Positions 55,094-63,750 of a stretch of 64,000 nt of DNA are shown here, piece after piece; the first letter of the stretch is position 1, and each line of letters starts with the position of its first letter. The notes beneath the pieces are model-generated. The model was given only the letters and a program-made list of their open reading frames with translations. It searched no databases and had not been told where the DNA came from. The stretch comes from Anaerocolumna xylanovorans DSM 12503. Lineage in GTDB: Bacteria; Bacillota; Clostridia; Lachnospirales; Lachnospiraceae. The stretch covers positions 253,315 to 317,314 of the forward strand of contig NZ_FRFD01000009.1 in the NCBI RefSeq assembly GCF_900143645.1, written 5' to 3'. The translations under genes and the position numbers were made by a program.

Positions 55094-55108
55094 CAAAAAG
55101 GGGGTTCA

Positions 55109-55150
55109 TCCACTTCTGGTTTATGTGCACATAATAGTGCACATATTTTT
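55109..55150. repeat. Right-arm block of the element family (GTGCACAT repeats)
   Basis: CATCCACTTCTG then GTGCACAT at 55125 and 55137 and a T run; about 90 percent identical to 33423-33465. Here it follows the integrase remnant directly, so the attachment core between them was deleted. Confidence 0.6.
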
Positions 55151-55220
55151 TGTAGTAATCTCTTGATATATTATCTGGTTTTATGGGGGATTACGTTAAC
55201 AAGTTTGAAGTTATAAATAT

Positions 55221-55832
55221 TTAAATAATTGAAAACATAGAAATCAATGACGAAACAGTATTTGACAAGCTATGTATTATCCAACTTGGGCATATGGAAC
55301 CATTTGCCTTTTTCTCGTTTACATATCCCATAAACCATGCAATCGAAGCAGTGAAAACTATTACCAGAACGGCTTTTAAGATACCTATTAAAGAAATAAA
55401 CATAATTCCATGCATAATGCCAAACAACATACTTTGCAGTATATTTGCAATCGTAAAACCAAATTTATTTTCTAGTCGTTTTAATAAAAATCCTCTAAAT
55501 AGTAATTCTTCCGGTAATGCCGTATTAAGAAAAGCATATATTAATGCTGCGGGTAATACTTTTATTCCCATACCAGCGAAATCTGAAGTTGCTGTCTCGG
55601 TTCCTTTAAGGATATATAAAATAAAAATGGAGATAATCATAAATCCTATTGTTACAAAAAATGTCATTCTCCATACAGTTGTTCTTTTCTCGGATTTTAT
55701 CTTTTTTATACCTACCCACGAAAAAAAACTTTCTTTCTCTTTCGCAGAAACTAACCACCATATAAATGGAACAATTGTGAATACTATAATTTGTAAGACA
55801 CTGCTTAGCAGCTTATTAATAAATAATTGCAT
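55221..55832 (-). CDS. CPBP-family intramembrane metalloprotease
   Basis: 203 aa, several membrane helices. Motif 1 is PEELLFRGFLLKRL (the EExxxR glutamates and arginine) and motif 2 is FGIMHGIMF with the zinc histidine. CPBP proteases of the Abi group process membrane peptides and often give self-immunity to bacteriocins. GGAGG site. Cargo of the right array. Confidence 0.88.
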   Translation of the reverse strand: MQLFINKLLSSVLQIIVFTIVPFIWWLVSAKEKESFFSWVGIKKIKSEKRTTVWRMTFFVTIGFMIISIFILYILKGTETATSDFAGMGIKVLPAALIYAFLNTALPEELLFRGFLLKRLENKFGFTIANILQSMLFGIMHGIMFISLIGILKAVLVIVFTASIAWFMGYVNEKKANGSICPSWIIHSLSNTVSSLISMFSII

Positions 55833-55918
55833 AGAATCCTCCTAAAACTTCCTGTCCATATATTTCTGCCACCATATTATCATGTTAAATAAATAAAGTA
55901 AAATTAATTTTCCATTAA

Positions 55919-56110
55919 TTTGTATACACCAATTTTTAATGTGTACTTTCTACACTTTCACAAAAAAGCGTATGCCTTCTGTCAACTATAAATATAAAGT
56001 TGTTTTCTGTAAAAGCCAATATGCACATAACTGCTATACCAATAGTCCATGAATAAAGCAATGTCAAAAAGTAGTGCACATATCAGCGCAATAAAAAAAC
56101 CCTTGAAAAT
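55919..56110 (+). pseudogene. Deletion scar of a mobilizable element (leader, mob fragment, left arm)
   Basis: GTATACACCAATTTTTAATG..TCTACACTTTC (mob leader), then GCTATACCAATAGTCCATGA (mob codons near residue 165), then TAGTGCACATATCAGCGCA (end of integrase and arm site) and AACCCTTGAAAAT, half of the T1 hairpin. The IS3-like end at 56113 interrupts it. Three breakpoints are therefore visible in under 200 bp. Confidence 0.7.
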
Positions 56111-56112
56111 GA

Positions 56113-56340
56113 TCTGACCCCCAAAGGTTGGACATAAATATTTAAGCTACTTTGGACTTAGTTCTGTGTTGTGCAGGACTAAGTCCTTTTAGTTTACTCT
56201 TAATACGATAGTTATTGTAATACTCTATATATTCCTCCAGTTTCTTCTGGAACTGTTTCATAGATTCAAATTCTTCATGATATAAAAGCTCTGATTTTAA
56301 AGGGCCTTTTCCAGCATATCTACTATCTGCAGAAATATGG
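56113..56340 (-). mobile_element. IS3-family element fragment (3' end of orfB and terminal repeat)
   Basis: The minus strand codes for SELLYHEEFESMKQFQKKLE, then YIEYYNNYRIKSKLKGLSPA and a stop at 56143: the usual C-terminus of an IS3/IS150 transposase. The terminal inverted repeat TGACCCCCAAAGGTTGGACA is at its left end. The upstream part, including the DDE residues, is missing. Confidence 0.85.
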
Positions 56341-56397
56341 GTTTTTCTGAAATGTTATAACTGATGATTTCACCATTATATAAAATAAATGATTACT

Positions 56398-57063
56398 TTA
56401 TTGAAGTCCAAAATGAGCTGATAGGATTTTTACAGTCTCATCCTTGGTGTCTTTATTAGTATCCGTTCTTACTAGTGTAAAAAATCCACTCGCAGCAAAT
56501 TCATCATAATGCCTTTTACTATTCACTTTAGCCAGACAGGCTTTAAAATTCTCCATTGTTTTTTGGGGATTTTCTGCTTTCATTATCTGCTCTTTTAGAA
56601 AAGCCTTGTCAGGGTCATCACGGTCAAAAAACTTCTCAACTGACATTGCCTGTGGTGACAGCATTATTGCCACCTGATGATAATCTGCAATATCATGCAA
56701 TATATAAAGGGGTATATTAGTATCCACAATTACTCGTTGGTTTTGAGAAATACCAATTAATTCAGCCACTTCAAACTCAGCTGCTTCCAGTGAGCACCCC
56801 AGAATCCATTCTTCATATTCTTCAGGTGTCCTATTCAAAAACTCCTGCCAATCTTTCATTGTTTTAAAATAACACAGATTTGGTTGACGTTCCGGCACTA
56901 TAATTTCATCTGCCACTCGGGAGTGATAATTCTCTCCACATTGAACTAATCCATATTTTTTTGCCAGCAAAGCTACCATTGTTGACTTACCAGCATATGC
57001 TGTACCTGTAATAAACATCACATTTTTTAAATAATGTTTAATAATGCTATTATCTATCTTCAT
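56398..57063 (-). CDS. P-loop kinase-like protein
   Basis: 221 aa. Walker A near the N-terminus (FITGTAYAGKSTMVALLAKK), then a kinase-like core with IVDTNIPLYIL as possible Walker B. It looks like a small-molecule or nucleotide kinase; relatives in Clostridia are annotated only as AAA/uncharacterised. Start ATG 57063, GGAG eight bases before. Cargo-type gene. Confidence 0.75.
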   Translation of the reverse strand: MKIDNSIIKHYLKNVMFITGTAYAGKSTMVALLAKKYGLVQCGENYHSRVADEIIVPERQPNLCYFKTMKDWQEFLNRTPEEYEEWILGCSLEAAEFEVAELIGISQNQRVIVDTNIPLYILHDIADYHQVAIMLSPQAMSVEKFFDRDDPDKAFLKEQIMKAENPQKTMENFKACLAKVNSKRHYDEFAASGFFTLVRTDTNKDTKDETVKILSAHFGLQ

Positions 57064-57096
57064 GTTATTGTCTCCTTTATTATACAACAAAATCAC

Positions 57097-57403
57097 CTAT
57101 GCTGATTTGCATAAGTTCTGCTTACTAACGAATTCTATTGTTGTTATATAAAAAATGACACCACATGTTTTGTTCTCCAAATTTAAAATAATATAAAATC
57201 TTGTCGAGTATTAATTTTCAGGCCTAATGATAGCATTTATTACTCAATCACTAAATCATTTGTTTCAGTAATTCATATAGAATGTACTTAAATTATACTT
57301 TTCGTGATGTAGAAAGTCAATCTTTGCTGGGAAAAAGTGTAACATCATAAAAGGAGAGCCAAAAACTCGAAACTATAGATTGATCAAAGTTGTTACGTTT
57401 ATT
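57097..57403. other. AT-rich intergenic stretch
   Basis: About 307 bp between two minus-strand genes. I see no gene, palindrome or attachment copy in it. Confidence 0.4.
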
Positions 57404-57910
57404 TTATGAATTAAAAAAGAAAACATCTGCCAAAGTACCATCATCATATTCAGTCCGGGGATATGAATTGACTAATTCATAATTACCGTTTGTATAATCA
57501 CTAATAACCTTATCCCAAAAATAAACAGACGGCAAGTTTTTAGGATGTCGTTTTAATTGCCATTTACCTTTGTGGATATCTAGCACCTTAAAAATAGCTT
57601 GTTTACCAACACCTGTGCGGCGATATTTATACATTACAAAAAATTCAGCGATTTGAAAATCCGTATCTCTATCATCAACTTCCGGAAAATCGATAACCAT
57701 TACAAATCCCGCAAGATTTCCATCCACAATGATAAAATATGCCCATCTGTTTTTTTCTGTCCAATAATAATCAAGATATTGATACCCATACAATCCCAGT
57801 TTATTCACATCTCGATTATCATATTGTGAAAACTCATAATCATACTTTTCCAGCAGATTACTAAGAATTTCTCTTTCTTCTAATTTTACAAGTTGTAATT
57901 CCACATTCAT
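57404..57910 (-). CDS. GNAT-family N-acetyltransferase
   Basis: 168 aa. YKYRRTGVGKQAIFKVLD is the acetyl-CoA loop. The opening ELQLVKLEEREILSNLLEKY and the YFIIVDGNLAGFVMV strand are standard. GGGAGGG site. Substrate unknown. Confidence 0.88.
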   Translation of the reverse strand: MNVELQLVKLEEREILSNLLEKYDYEFSQYDNRDVNKLGLYGYQYLDYYWTEKNRWAYFIIVDGNLAGFVMVIDFPEVDDRDTDFQIAEFFVMYKYRRTGVGKQAIFKVLDIHKGKWQLKRHPKNLPSVYFWDKVISDYTNGNYELVNSYPRTEYDDGTLADVFFFNS

Positions 57911-57961
57911 TGCTTTCCCTCCCTACAAATTCCTGCTTATAATTTTCAAAACATTTTAAAG

Positions 57962-58513
57962 CTAATAAAAATCCATCTTATACTTTACCGTGCTCTTACT
58001 AATGTAATCTATCATTGCAGGGATATCACATTTAAATACATCTGTAGGAATTTTGCCATCCATCTGAAGCTCTGTTTTAAACACTTTTGCTCCTAATTTT
58101 CTATAGAATGAATTAGAAGATGAATTGTGATAGTTATATACAATAATCTCTTTTAGTCCTAACTTTTCGTAGTAATCTAAGATTTTCGATATTAACATTA
58201 AGGAAATTCCTCTCCCCCTCATTTCGGGGTAAACCCATAATCCATTTAATTCAATCCCAGAATTTGAATCTTCTATTTCCGCATAGCTAACAAAAGCCAC
58301 TCCGAGCATTTTGTCATTTTCAAATGCACCAAGTAAAGCTCTTACATCATTATTTTCAATTCCTGCATGCATCCAATTAGTCCAATATGAATACTCCTTC
58401 TCTATATTTAACTTTTCTTCTGACATCCCTGCCAATTCCTCTGGCAAACAAAGTGCTTTAAGCTGAATCGCCTCCAGCATATCTTTATCCCACAATTCTC
58501 TTATTGTAATCAA
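57962..58513 (-). CDS. GNAT-family N-acetyltransferase
   Basis: 183 aa. GLWVYPEMRGRGISLMLISK carries the acetyl-CoA loop; SSSNSFYRKLGAKVF closes the fold. TTG at 58513, eight bases after GGGGG, is the favoured start; an ATG 13 codons earlier is possible. It lies 51 bp upstream of the other GNAT gene, same strand. Confidence 0.85.
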   Translation of the reverse strand: MITIRELWDKDMLEAIQLKALCLPEELAGMSEEKLNIEKEYSYWTNWMHAGIENNDVRALLGAFENDKMLGVAFVSYAEIEDSNSGIELNGLWVYPEMRGRGISLMLISKILDYYEKLGLKEIIVYNYHNSSSNSFYRKLGAKVFKTELQMDGKIPTDVFKCDIPAMIDYISKSTVKYKMDFY

Positions 58514-58681
58514 AATCTTAACCCCCATAAAGATTCTGTATGCAAGAAACATACAAAGTCATTATACAAATCTTTTAGTGTTATTTTACATTATATTTAT
58601 TTTGATATCTACTATTGTTTACTATCTCTATAAACTGTTTGAACTATATAATTACAGAGTGCCTGTAGTAATAATTGGGCA

Positions 58682-59095
58682 TTATTTAAAAATTGCCTCT
58701 GTTACTTCATAAACTATTTCAGCTCCTATATCTGCATTATTCATTGCAACTGCACCATTTCCTTTATCAGGAGAGAATACCATATTTGAATGATAACCAT
58801 TATTACAGCCATCGTGCCCAAAGCATCTATGTCCATCTCTTTCTGATACAAAAAATCCCAATCCTGTTGGAGCCGCTTGGTTAACTTTAGTTATCATAAG
58901 TTGCGCTGAACGTTTACTCATAAATCTACTATTCCCGTTAATTGCTTTCATAATCTCAATTCCAAATATAGAAAGGTCAGTCGGTGTTGTCCACAATCCA
59001 GCAGCAGAAAGTTCTGGCATTACATTACAGCCACCAGGTATTTGAAGATTGTAAACATCATAACCATATGCAATTCTTGATATCCACTTAATTAA
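58682..59095 (-). pseudogene. C-terminal fragment of a serine beta-lactamase-fold hydrolase
   Basis: Reads PGGCNVMPELSAAGLWTTPT, then GLGFFVSERDGHRCFGHDGC and the end of the fold. This is the last third of a class C beta-lactamase/D-Ala-D-Ala peptidase-like protein. The catalytic SxxK and YxN are missing, and no start site with a ribosome binding site is seen. Non-functional. Confidence 0.75.
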
Positions 59096-59149
59096 GCTCC
59101 ATTTTTATCTTTACATATTATTATAATGCTATATAACCATAACAAAGTC

Positions 59150-59719
59150 TTATGTTTTTTGTAAGTATTCTTCTTTTGTAAGTGAATAAAAAGGTTCACC
59201 ATTATAGAAATCAAATTCCTTTGGAAGCCCTTCTACCATATATCTAAATTTCAAACCAAGATTTTCAAGAACCTTCTTTGAAGCAATATTCTCTGGTTTA
59301 CAAAGCCCTACGATTTCATTTACCCCTATGACATTGAACCCGTAGTCAAGCAATGCCGCCGATGCTTCTTTAGCGTAACCTTTCCCCCAGTATTCCCTTC
59401 CTATTAAGTAAAAAATCTCCTTCTGATTGTGTTCGAACTCAACTCCTCCTATGCCACACCAGCCTATGTGGGTGCCACTTTCCTTCATGGTTATATTGAA
59501 GGAATATTTAAAATCTCCATCAAAGCCTATTTTATAACAATCAATTAACCAATTAAATAAGCCTTTATAATCTTCAAATGACATAACATCCATATCCAAA
59601 TATTTGAATAGTTCTTTGTTTTGCATTAATTTAAAGCACTCTTCTAAATCTTCTTCCCTATATGGTCTAATCACTAATCTCTCCGTTTCAATTCTCATTT
59701 GTCTTAATATATTCATCAT
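59150..59719 (-). CDS. GNAT-family N-acetyltransferase (RimJ/RimL type)
   Basis: 189 aa. Opens with RIETERLVIRPYREEDLEEC, the RimJ/RimL pattern; acetyl-CoA loop GREYWGKGYAKEASAALLDY. Such enzymes acetylate ribosomal proteins or small molecules. GGGGG precedes the double ATG; the second (59716) has better spacing. Confidence 0.9.
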   Translation of the reverse strand: MMNILRQMRIETERLVIRPYREEDLEECFKLMQNKELFKYLDMDVMSFEDYKGLFNWLIDCYKIGFDGDFKYSFNITMKESGTHIGWCGIGGVEFEHNQKEIFYLIGREYWGKGYAKEASAALLDYGFNVIGVNEIVGLCKPENIASKKVLENLGLKFRYMVEGLPKEFDFYNGEPFYSLTKEEYLQKT

Positions 59720-59965
59720 TATTCCCCCTCGTATAAATAACTATATTTCTGCCTTTATTCGATGTTATCTAAAGCAAATTCTATTAAAATGATATCATTC
59801 TGTATAGTAGTACAGCAACCTTAAACTTTTTTCCGAATTATAAATGCACCAATTCGAATCCTGTTAGTTCGCTTTAGTAAACAATTGCCAAATACGCATG
59901 CCGAGGTTAAATTCCGCTCCGTTCAAAAGAAAAAGGATGCTACCCACATTATTTTCGAGCAATAA

Positions 59966-60012
59966 AAAATCGCAAACCCTTGATTTGTAAGGATTTGCGA
60001 TACCTTTTATAA
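59966..60012. terminator. Hairpin next to attachment copy (class T2)
   Basis: ATCGCAAACCCTTG..AAGGATTTGCGAT stem, almost the same as at 53818. Confidence 0.65.
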
Positions 60013-60013
60013 G

Positions 60014-60035
60014 AAGCGCGAGACGGGATCCGAAC
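60014..60035. repeat. tRNA-Gly 3'-end attachment copy, right edge of array
   Basis: GCGCGAGACGGGATCCGAAC has one mismatch to the intact core. What follows (TTTGTCACTGTCCGC) differs from the other copies. It has no tRNA body, so the original tRNA for this array is not here. Confidence 0.85.
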
Positions 60036-60177
60036 TTTGTCACTGTCCGCAAACCATATAAATAAGGAGAAATGCACACTGTCTGTTAAGTGTCTACAGC
60101 CTGTCTACAACTAAACCAACTTCAATATATGGATAGCCGACCACCGTGGGTGGTGTTGTGCTTATTATCCGATTCTA

Positions 60178-60780
60178 TTACAGCTTCAACCACAAAGCAG
60201 GACGGACACCGCCTGTACATTTGCCATCGCTGATGTTGCCTTTCAATATATTGTTGCCTTGAATACCTATATTACCGTCAGTGCCGAAGATATACACGGC
60301 TTTTACATTAACGCGGCCGGGGGATCGAAGCCACCACCACCAATCCCATTCTTTACCCTGAAGTCTTGCTAATCGCTTACTGTTGTTTTCATCTTTTCTT
60401 TCAAACCAATATCTTTGATTTTTTCCTCGGTTTTGCAGTTTTGAACGGCTGTCACCGAAATATTTGCACACTTCCTCAAGGCTTAACAAGAATATGCTGT
60501 CCCTCGTATCTGCTCCGCCTTTTGAACCATACCACTGATTGTCAAGATTTTTATTTATTACCGGAATTATTCTTGATTTATCAGCTGCGGTGAATTTGTC
60601 ATAAAATTCATCGTTAAGATATTTTCTTAACGAGCAGTCAGCCCATGTTATATCCTTATAAGCGTCATGGTAAGCGCGTTGCTCTATAATATTTTCGGTT
60701 ATAATCAAAGCCGTATTGTTTTGTATGTCAAGCACTCTCCATTCATATTTGTCAAATGCTATTTTATCTCCTATTTGCAT
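60178..60780 (-). CDS. DUF6273-domain protein
   Basis: 200 aa. EWRVLDIQNNTALIITENII, then WADCSLRKYLNDEFYDKF, and a C-terminal WWWWLRSPG with GGVRPALWLKL: the full DUF6273 pattern, a likely sugar- or ligand-binding fold related to formylglycine-type domains. No signal peptide, though many relatives are exported. GGGAGG site. Its 3' end lies 143 bp from the attachment copy. Confidence 0.87.
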   Translation of the reverse strand: MQIGDKIAFDKYEWRVLDIQNNTALIITENIIEQRAYHDAYKDITWADCSLRKYLNDEFYDKFTAADKSRIIPVINKNLDNQWYGSKGGADTRDSIFLLSLEEVCKYFGDSRSKLQNRGKNQRYWFERKDENNSKRLARLQGKEWDWWWWLRSPGRVNVKAVYIFGTDGNIGIQGNNILKGNISDGKCTGGVRPALWLKL

Positions 60781-60797
60781 AAGTGCCTCCCTGTATA

Positions 60798-61781
60798 TTA
60801 CCTGAAATCATCTTTTAACTTGATTGGAAAATATCTTTGCATTTGTTTATAGCCAAGTCCCTTTTCTATGTCTTTATAGGCAATATCTCTTCCATCTTCA
60901 TATAAATAAGGCATATTGAACATAACATTGCTGCCTTTGTCAAGCTCAAAATTTGTGCTTTCAATCCATCGGCAAACTTTATCTTCCACTTTCTGTATGC
61001 TCTCGTCGTCTTCGTCAATGCTTACCGCCATAGCGTATAAGCCTCCCGGAAAATCGATTAATTTCAAAGGGCTTACATCAACGTCGGTAACACCGTCTTT
61101 AACGGCGCATATCCATTCGGCTTTGTCATTTTTAGACAGCAAAAAATCAAAACAATCGAAAATCACACTCTTATACAAATGACAATGCTGCCACAATTGG
61201 TACATATATCCGCCTTCTTTGAACATTTCTCCCCACGGTTGGTCGCCGCACGTTACCGCTTTGAATCCCGGTATCCTGACGACCATTATATCAGGAATCT
61301 TTTTATCTAACTTTTCCGTTATTTCAATCAAGCGGGTTATATTGGAGGGCTTGCCGATATAGTCAACGCTTATCAACTGTGTTTCTAGTTCTTTCGCTTT
61401 GTCATACAGCAGTTTTATATCGGAATTGTCAGCAAAATCTACTTGTTCTATTTCACGTATGAAGTCCAGAACAATATCTTTCAACTCATGCAGGAGAGCA
61501 ACTTCATCGTCTATGTTCTGCACTTTCTTTTCCAGCACTTCTAAAACTATGTCGGAACTGGACGTGCTGAAAATACGCTGAATGTCTTTTATGCTAATAT
61601 TCAGCTTGCGTAAAATGAGTATTTGCTCAAGCCGCCTGACAGCGCTTTCGTCGTACATCCTGTATGCGTAGTCATCGCTTCGGGTACTGTTTATCAGCCC
61701 CATGTCCTCATAATAGCGCAGTGTGCGGGCTGTTATGCTATACTTGCTTGATACATCTTTGATTTTGATTAGGTTGTTCAT
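60798..61781 (-). CDS. MerR-family regulator with GyrI-like effector domain
   Basis: 327 aa. N-terminal MerR helix-turn-helix (IKDVSSKYSITARTLRYYED), a coiled-coil dimer helix about 80-120, and a C-terminal GyrI-like ligand domain (VVRIPGFKAVTCGDQPWGEM). Multidrug-type activator architecture. The DUF6273 gene follows by 17 bp, so the two probably form an operon. Confidence 0.9.
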   Translation of the reverse strand: MNNLIKIKDVSSKYSITARTLRYYEDMGLINSTRSDDYAYRMYDESAVRRLEQILILRKLNISIKDIQRIFSTSSSDIVLEVLEKKVQNIDDEVALLHELKDIVLDFIREIEQVDFADNSDIKLLYDKAKELETQLISVDYIGKPSNITRLIEITEKLDKKIPDIMVVRIPGFKAVTCGDQPWGEMFKEGGYMYQLWQHCHLYKSVIFDCFDFLLSKNDKAEWICAVKDGVTDVDVSPLKLIDFPGGLYAMAVSIDEDDESIQKVEDKVCRWIESTNFELDKGSNVMFNMPYLYEDGRDIAYKDIEKGLGYKQMQRYFPIKLKDDFR

Positions 61782-61999
61782 TGGTTTCGACCTCTTTTCT
61801 GGTTTTTTGTGATGAGTCTAGTATAAAGGCTTCCCTAAAGAAAGAGTCAAGGGGTAATGCTGCTTTTCTGCAGAGATTATAAAAATCCTCGCCTAGCTGC
61901 CGCTTCGGCTGCCAACACAGCTAACGAAATCTAACTGCATATAGTATAGAATAAACGTCCCGGAATTCATAATTCAAACTTCTCTCCTATGTAGTGTAT

Positions 62000-62980
62000 T
62001 TATTTAAAAAATTCCCATTGTTTTATTTGATTCTCATTATACCAACTAATCACCTGATTATAAAAAAGTTTATAATCAAGTGAATCTTTACCGCTAGTTG
62101 TGGTATAACATTTACTTAAATCAACATTTGTTGATTTTTGCTCTTGTATATTTAATTCCCCTTCAAATTCTGCTAAAGGCGAAAGTGAATTTAATTCCTC
62201 TACAGCTAGTCTTTGATTATTATACCATTCCGAGCCAAAATCGGAATTTTTATCATTAAGATACCAATTAATTATTGATTGTTTATCCTGTGAAGCAACA
62301 TTCACACTTTTACCATCTTTTAATATACTCACATTAACTGATGAAGCGTCTGGTCCATCAGAGTTTGTATTTGTGAAACCTATCTGAAAAAGATTTGCTC
62401 CTGTGATATCAAACAAATCTGAACAGTTATAACTATTAATATCTATTTCCGACCCCGTCGAGTTATGAAAACCAAAAGGATAATATCGAGTATACCATAC
62501 TTTTTCTTCTTTTACGTTTGACGTCGTGCCAACAAAAACAGAAACATTCATTTTATCATTATTAATTGGCATAACTTTTCCCTCCATAAATGTTATGCCA
62601 TTTTGATAAACTTGACCGCCTTCTGCAATAAAAATGTCAAATAATTCAGGCACTCCATCAAAATTTAAATCTATCAGCAACAGATAAGGAGCATATTGAG
62701 CTTCATTATTCACAATATAATCATAATAAGCTTTTATCCAACTTTCATCTATTTTAGATGTTGAGGTTCCTTCACCTTGAGTTGGTGTAGGTAAGGGGGT
62801 TGTTGTGGCAGCAGGTGTAGGGCTTAGCTTGGGCCCAGGTGTCGGCGTCAACGTAGGAGTAGTTGTATTGTTATTTGGTGGAATGTTGTTTTCCTCTGTT
62901 TTTTTACATCCTGATGTGGATAAAACTATTAGAATTATGAAGCCAATTACAATAATTGATTTATGTTTAATATTTATCAT
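62000..62980 (-). CDS. Lipoprotein with proline/threonine-rich linker, unknown function
   Basis: 326 aa. Lipobox LSTSGC (cysteine near residue 25), then a PT-rich spacer (PTLTPTPGPKLSPTPAATTT) and a globular domain beginning IDESWIKAYYDYIVNN with LIDLNFDGVPELF, an EF-hand-like DxNxDGxxE calcium motif. Cell-surface anchored. Its ribosome binding site (GAGGAGG) lies inside the end of a transposase remnant, so its expression depends on that junction. Confidence 0.85.
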   Translation of the reverse strand: MINIKHKSIIVIGFIILIVLSTSGCKKTEENNIPPNNNTTTPTLTPTPGPKLSPTPAATTTPLPTPTQGEGTSTSKIDESWIKAYYDYIVNNEAQYAPYLLLIDLNFDGVPELFDIFIAEGGQVYQNGITFMEGKVMPINNDKMNVSVFVGTTSNVKEEKVWYTRYYPFGFHNSTGSEIDINSYNCSDLFDITGANLFQIGFTNTNSDGPDASSVNVSILKDGKSVNVASQDKQSIINWYLNDKNSDFGSEWYNNQRLAVEELNSLSPLAEFEGELNIQEQKSTNVDLSKCYTTTSGKDSLDYKLFYNQVISWYNENQIKQWEFFK

Positions 62981-63345
62981 ATAAAATCCTCCTCAAGAAC
63001 GATATTTACGTAATCTATGGTGCATTTTAGTTTTTCCAGTTTCATAAGATTTTGTACAGTCTTATGATTCAAAGGATAACCACGATTGCAGAGTTCCAAA
63101 GTAATCTTCCGATATCCATATCTGCCCTTATTTTCATGGAAGACCTGATGGATTATCTCCTTCACCGAGGCATATTTATAGGGTTGTTTCATTCTTTTCC
63201 GCTGATAATAAGTACTGCGGGGTATTCCTGCAAACGAAAGAAGTTGCTCAAGTTTATATTTCGGACGTAGATCATCTATTGTTTTGATGATGATTTCTTC
63301 TGATGTTTTTCCTGCATCATACGCTCTCTGATTTCTATCTTTTTT
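62977..63345 (-). pseudogene. IS3-family transposase orfB, 3'-truncated
   Basis: Reads AYDAGKTSEEIIIKTIDDLR, PKYKLEQLLSFAGIPRSTYY and GRYGYRKITLELCNRGYPLN; it stops matching after KLEKLKC and ends 14 codons later. The DDE core is missing. It is in the same frame as orfA behind a TAA stop, with an A8 run, and the usual long end of orfA is absent, so the join is also damaged. Confidence 0.8.
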
Positions 63346-63672
63346 TTAGAAATCATCCAGACCTTTCTCAATATAGATACTTTTCCACTTACATACAGTT
63401 GTAAAGCCTGGTATGTTGAAATGAGCTGCAGCATTACGCGCAGAGGAGCCAGTATCTTGCATATATTTTAATACAGATAATTTAAATTCTCCAGTATAAG
63501 TTCCATTCTTTGTTGTAAGACCATCTGGCCCGTGACAGCGGTAAGCAGCAACCCATTTCCTAACATCACCTCTATCTACATAGAATTTTTCAGCAGTATC
63601 TGTAAATGATCCCTTTCCAGCAAGATAATATTCAACTACTTCTTTCTTTAATTCAACAGTATACATAGACAT
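63346..63672 (-). CDS. IS3-family transposase orfA (short)
   Basis: 108 aa. Two helix-turn-helix regions: MYTVELKKEVVEYYLAGKGS and SSARNAAAHFNIPGFTTVCK; they bind the IS ends. The usual leucine zipper at the end of orfA is lacking, so it is shorter than family norm. The terminal repeat TGTCCAGAAAACTGGGTACA lies just upstream at about 63711-63730. Confidence 0.8.
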   Translation of the reverse strand: MSMYTVELKKEVVEYYLAGKGSFTDTAEKFYVDRGDVRKWVAAYRCHGPDGLTTKNGTYTGEFKLSVLKYMQDTGSSARNAAAHFNIPGFTTVCKWKSIYIEKGLDDF

Positions 63673-63750
63673 AAAAAATGTACCTCCAAAGTTAGATTAA
63701 TCTTTGATATGTACCCAGTTTTCTGGACACATCATTATTCAACTGGATGA

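Noticed and set aside
28212..60035. A true integron
   Set aside because: No IntI with its extra domain, no attC-type palindromes with R and L boxes; the repeats are tRNA 3' ends and the recombinase is an ordinary element integrase.
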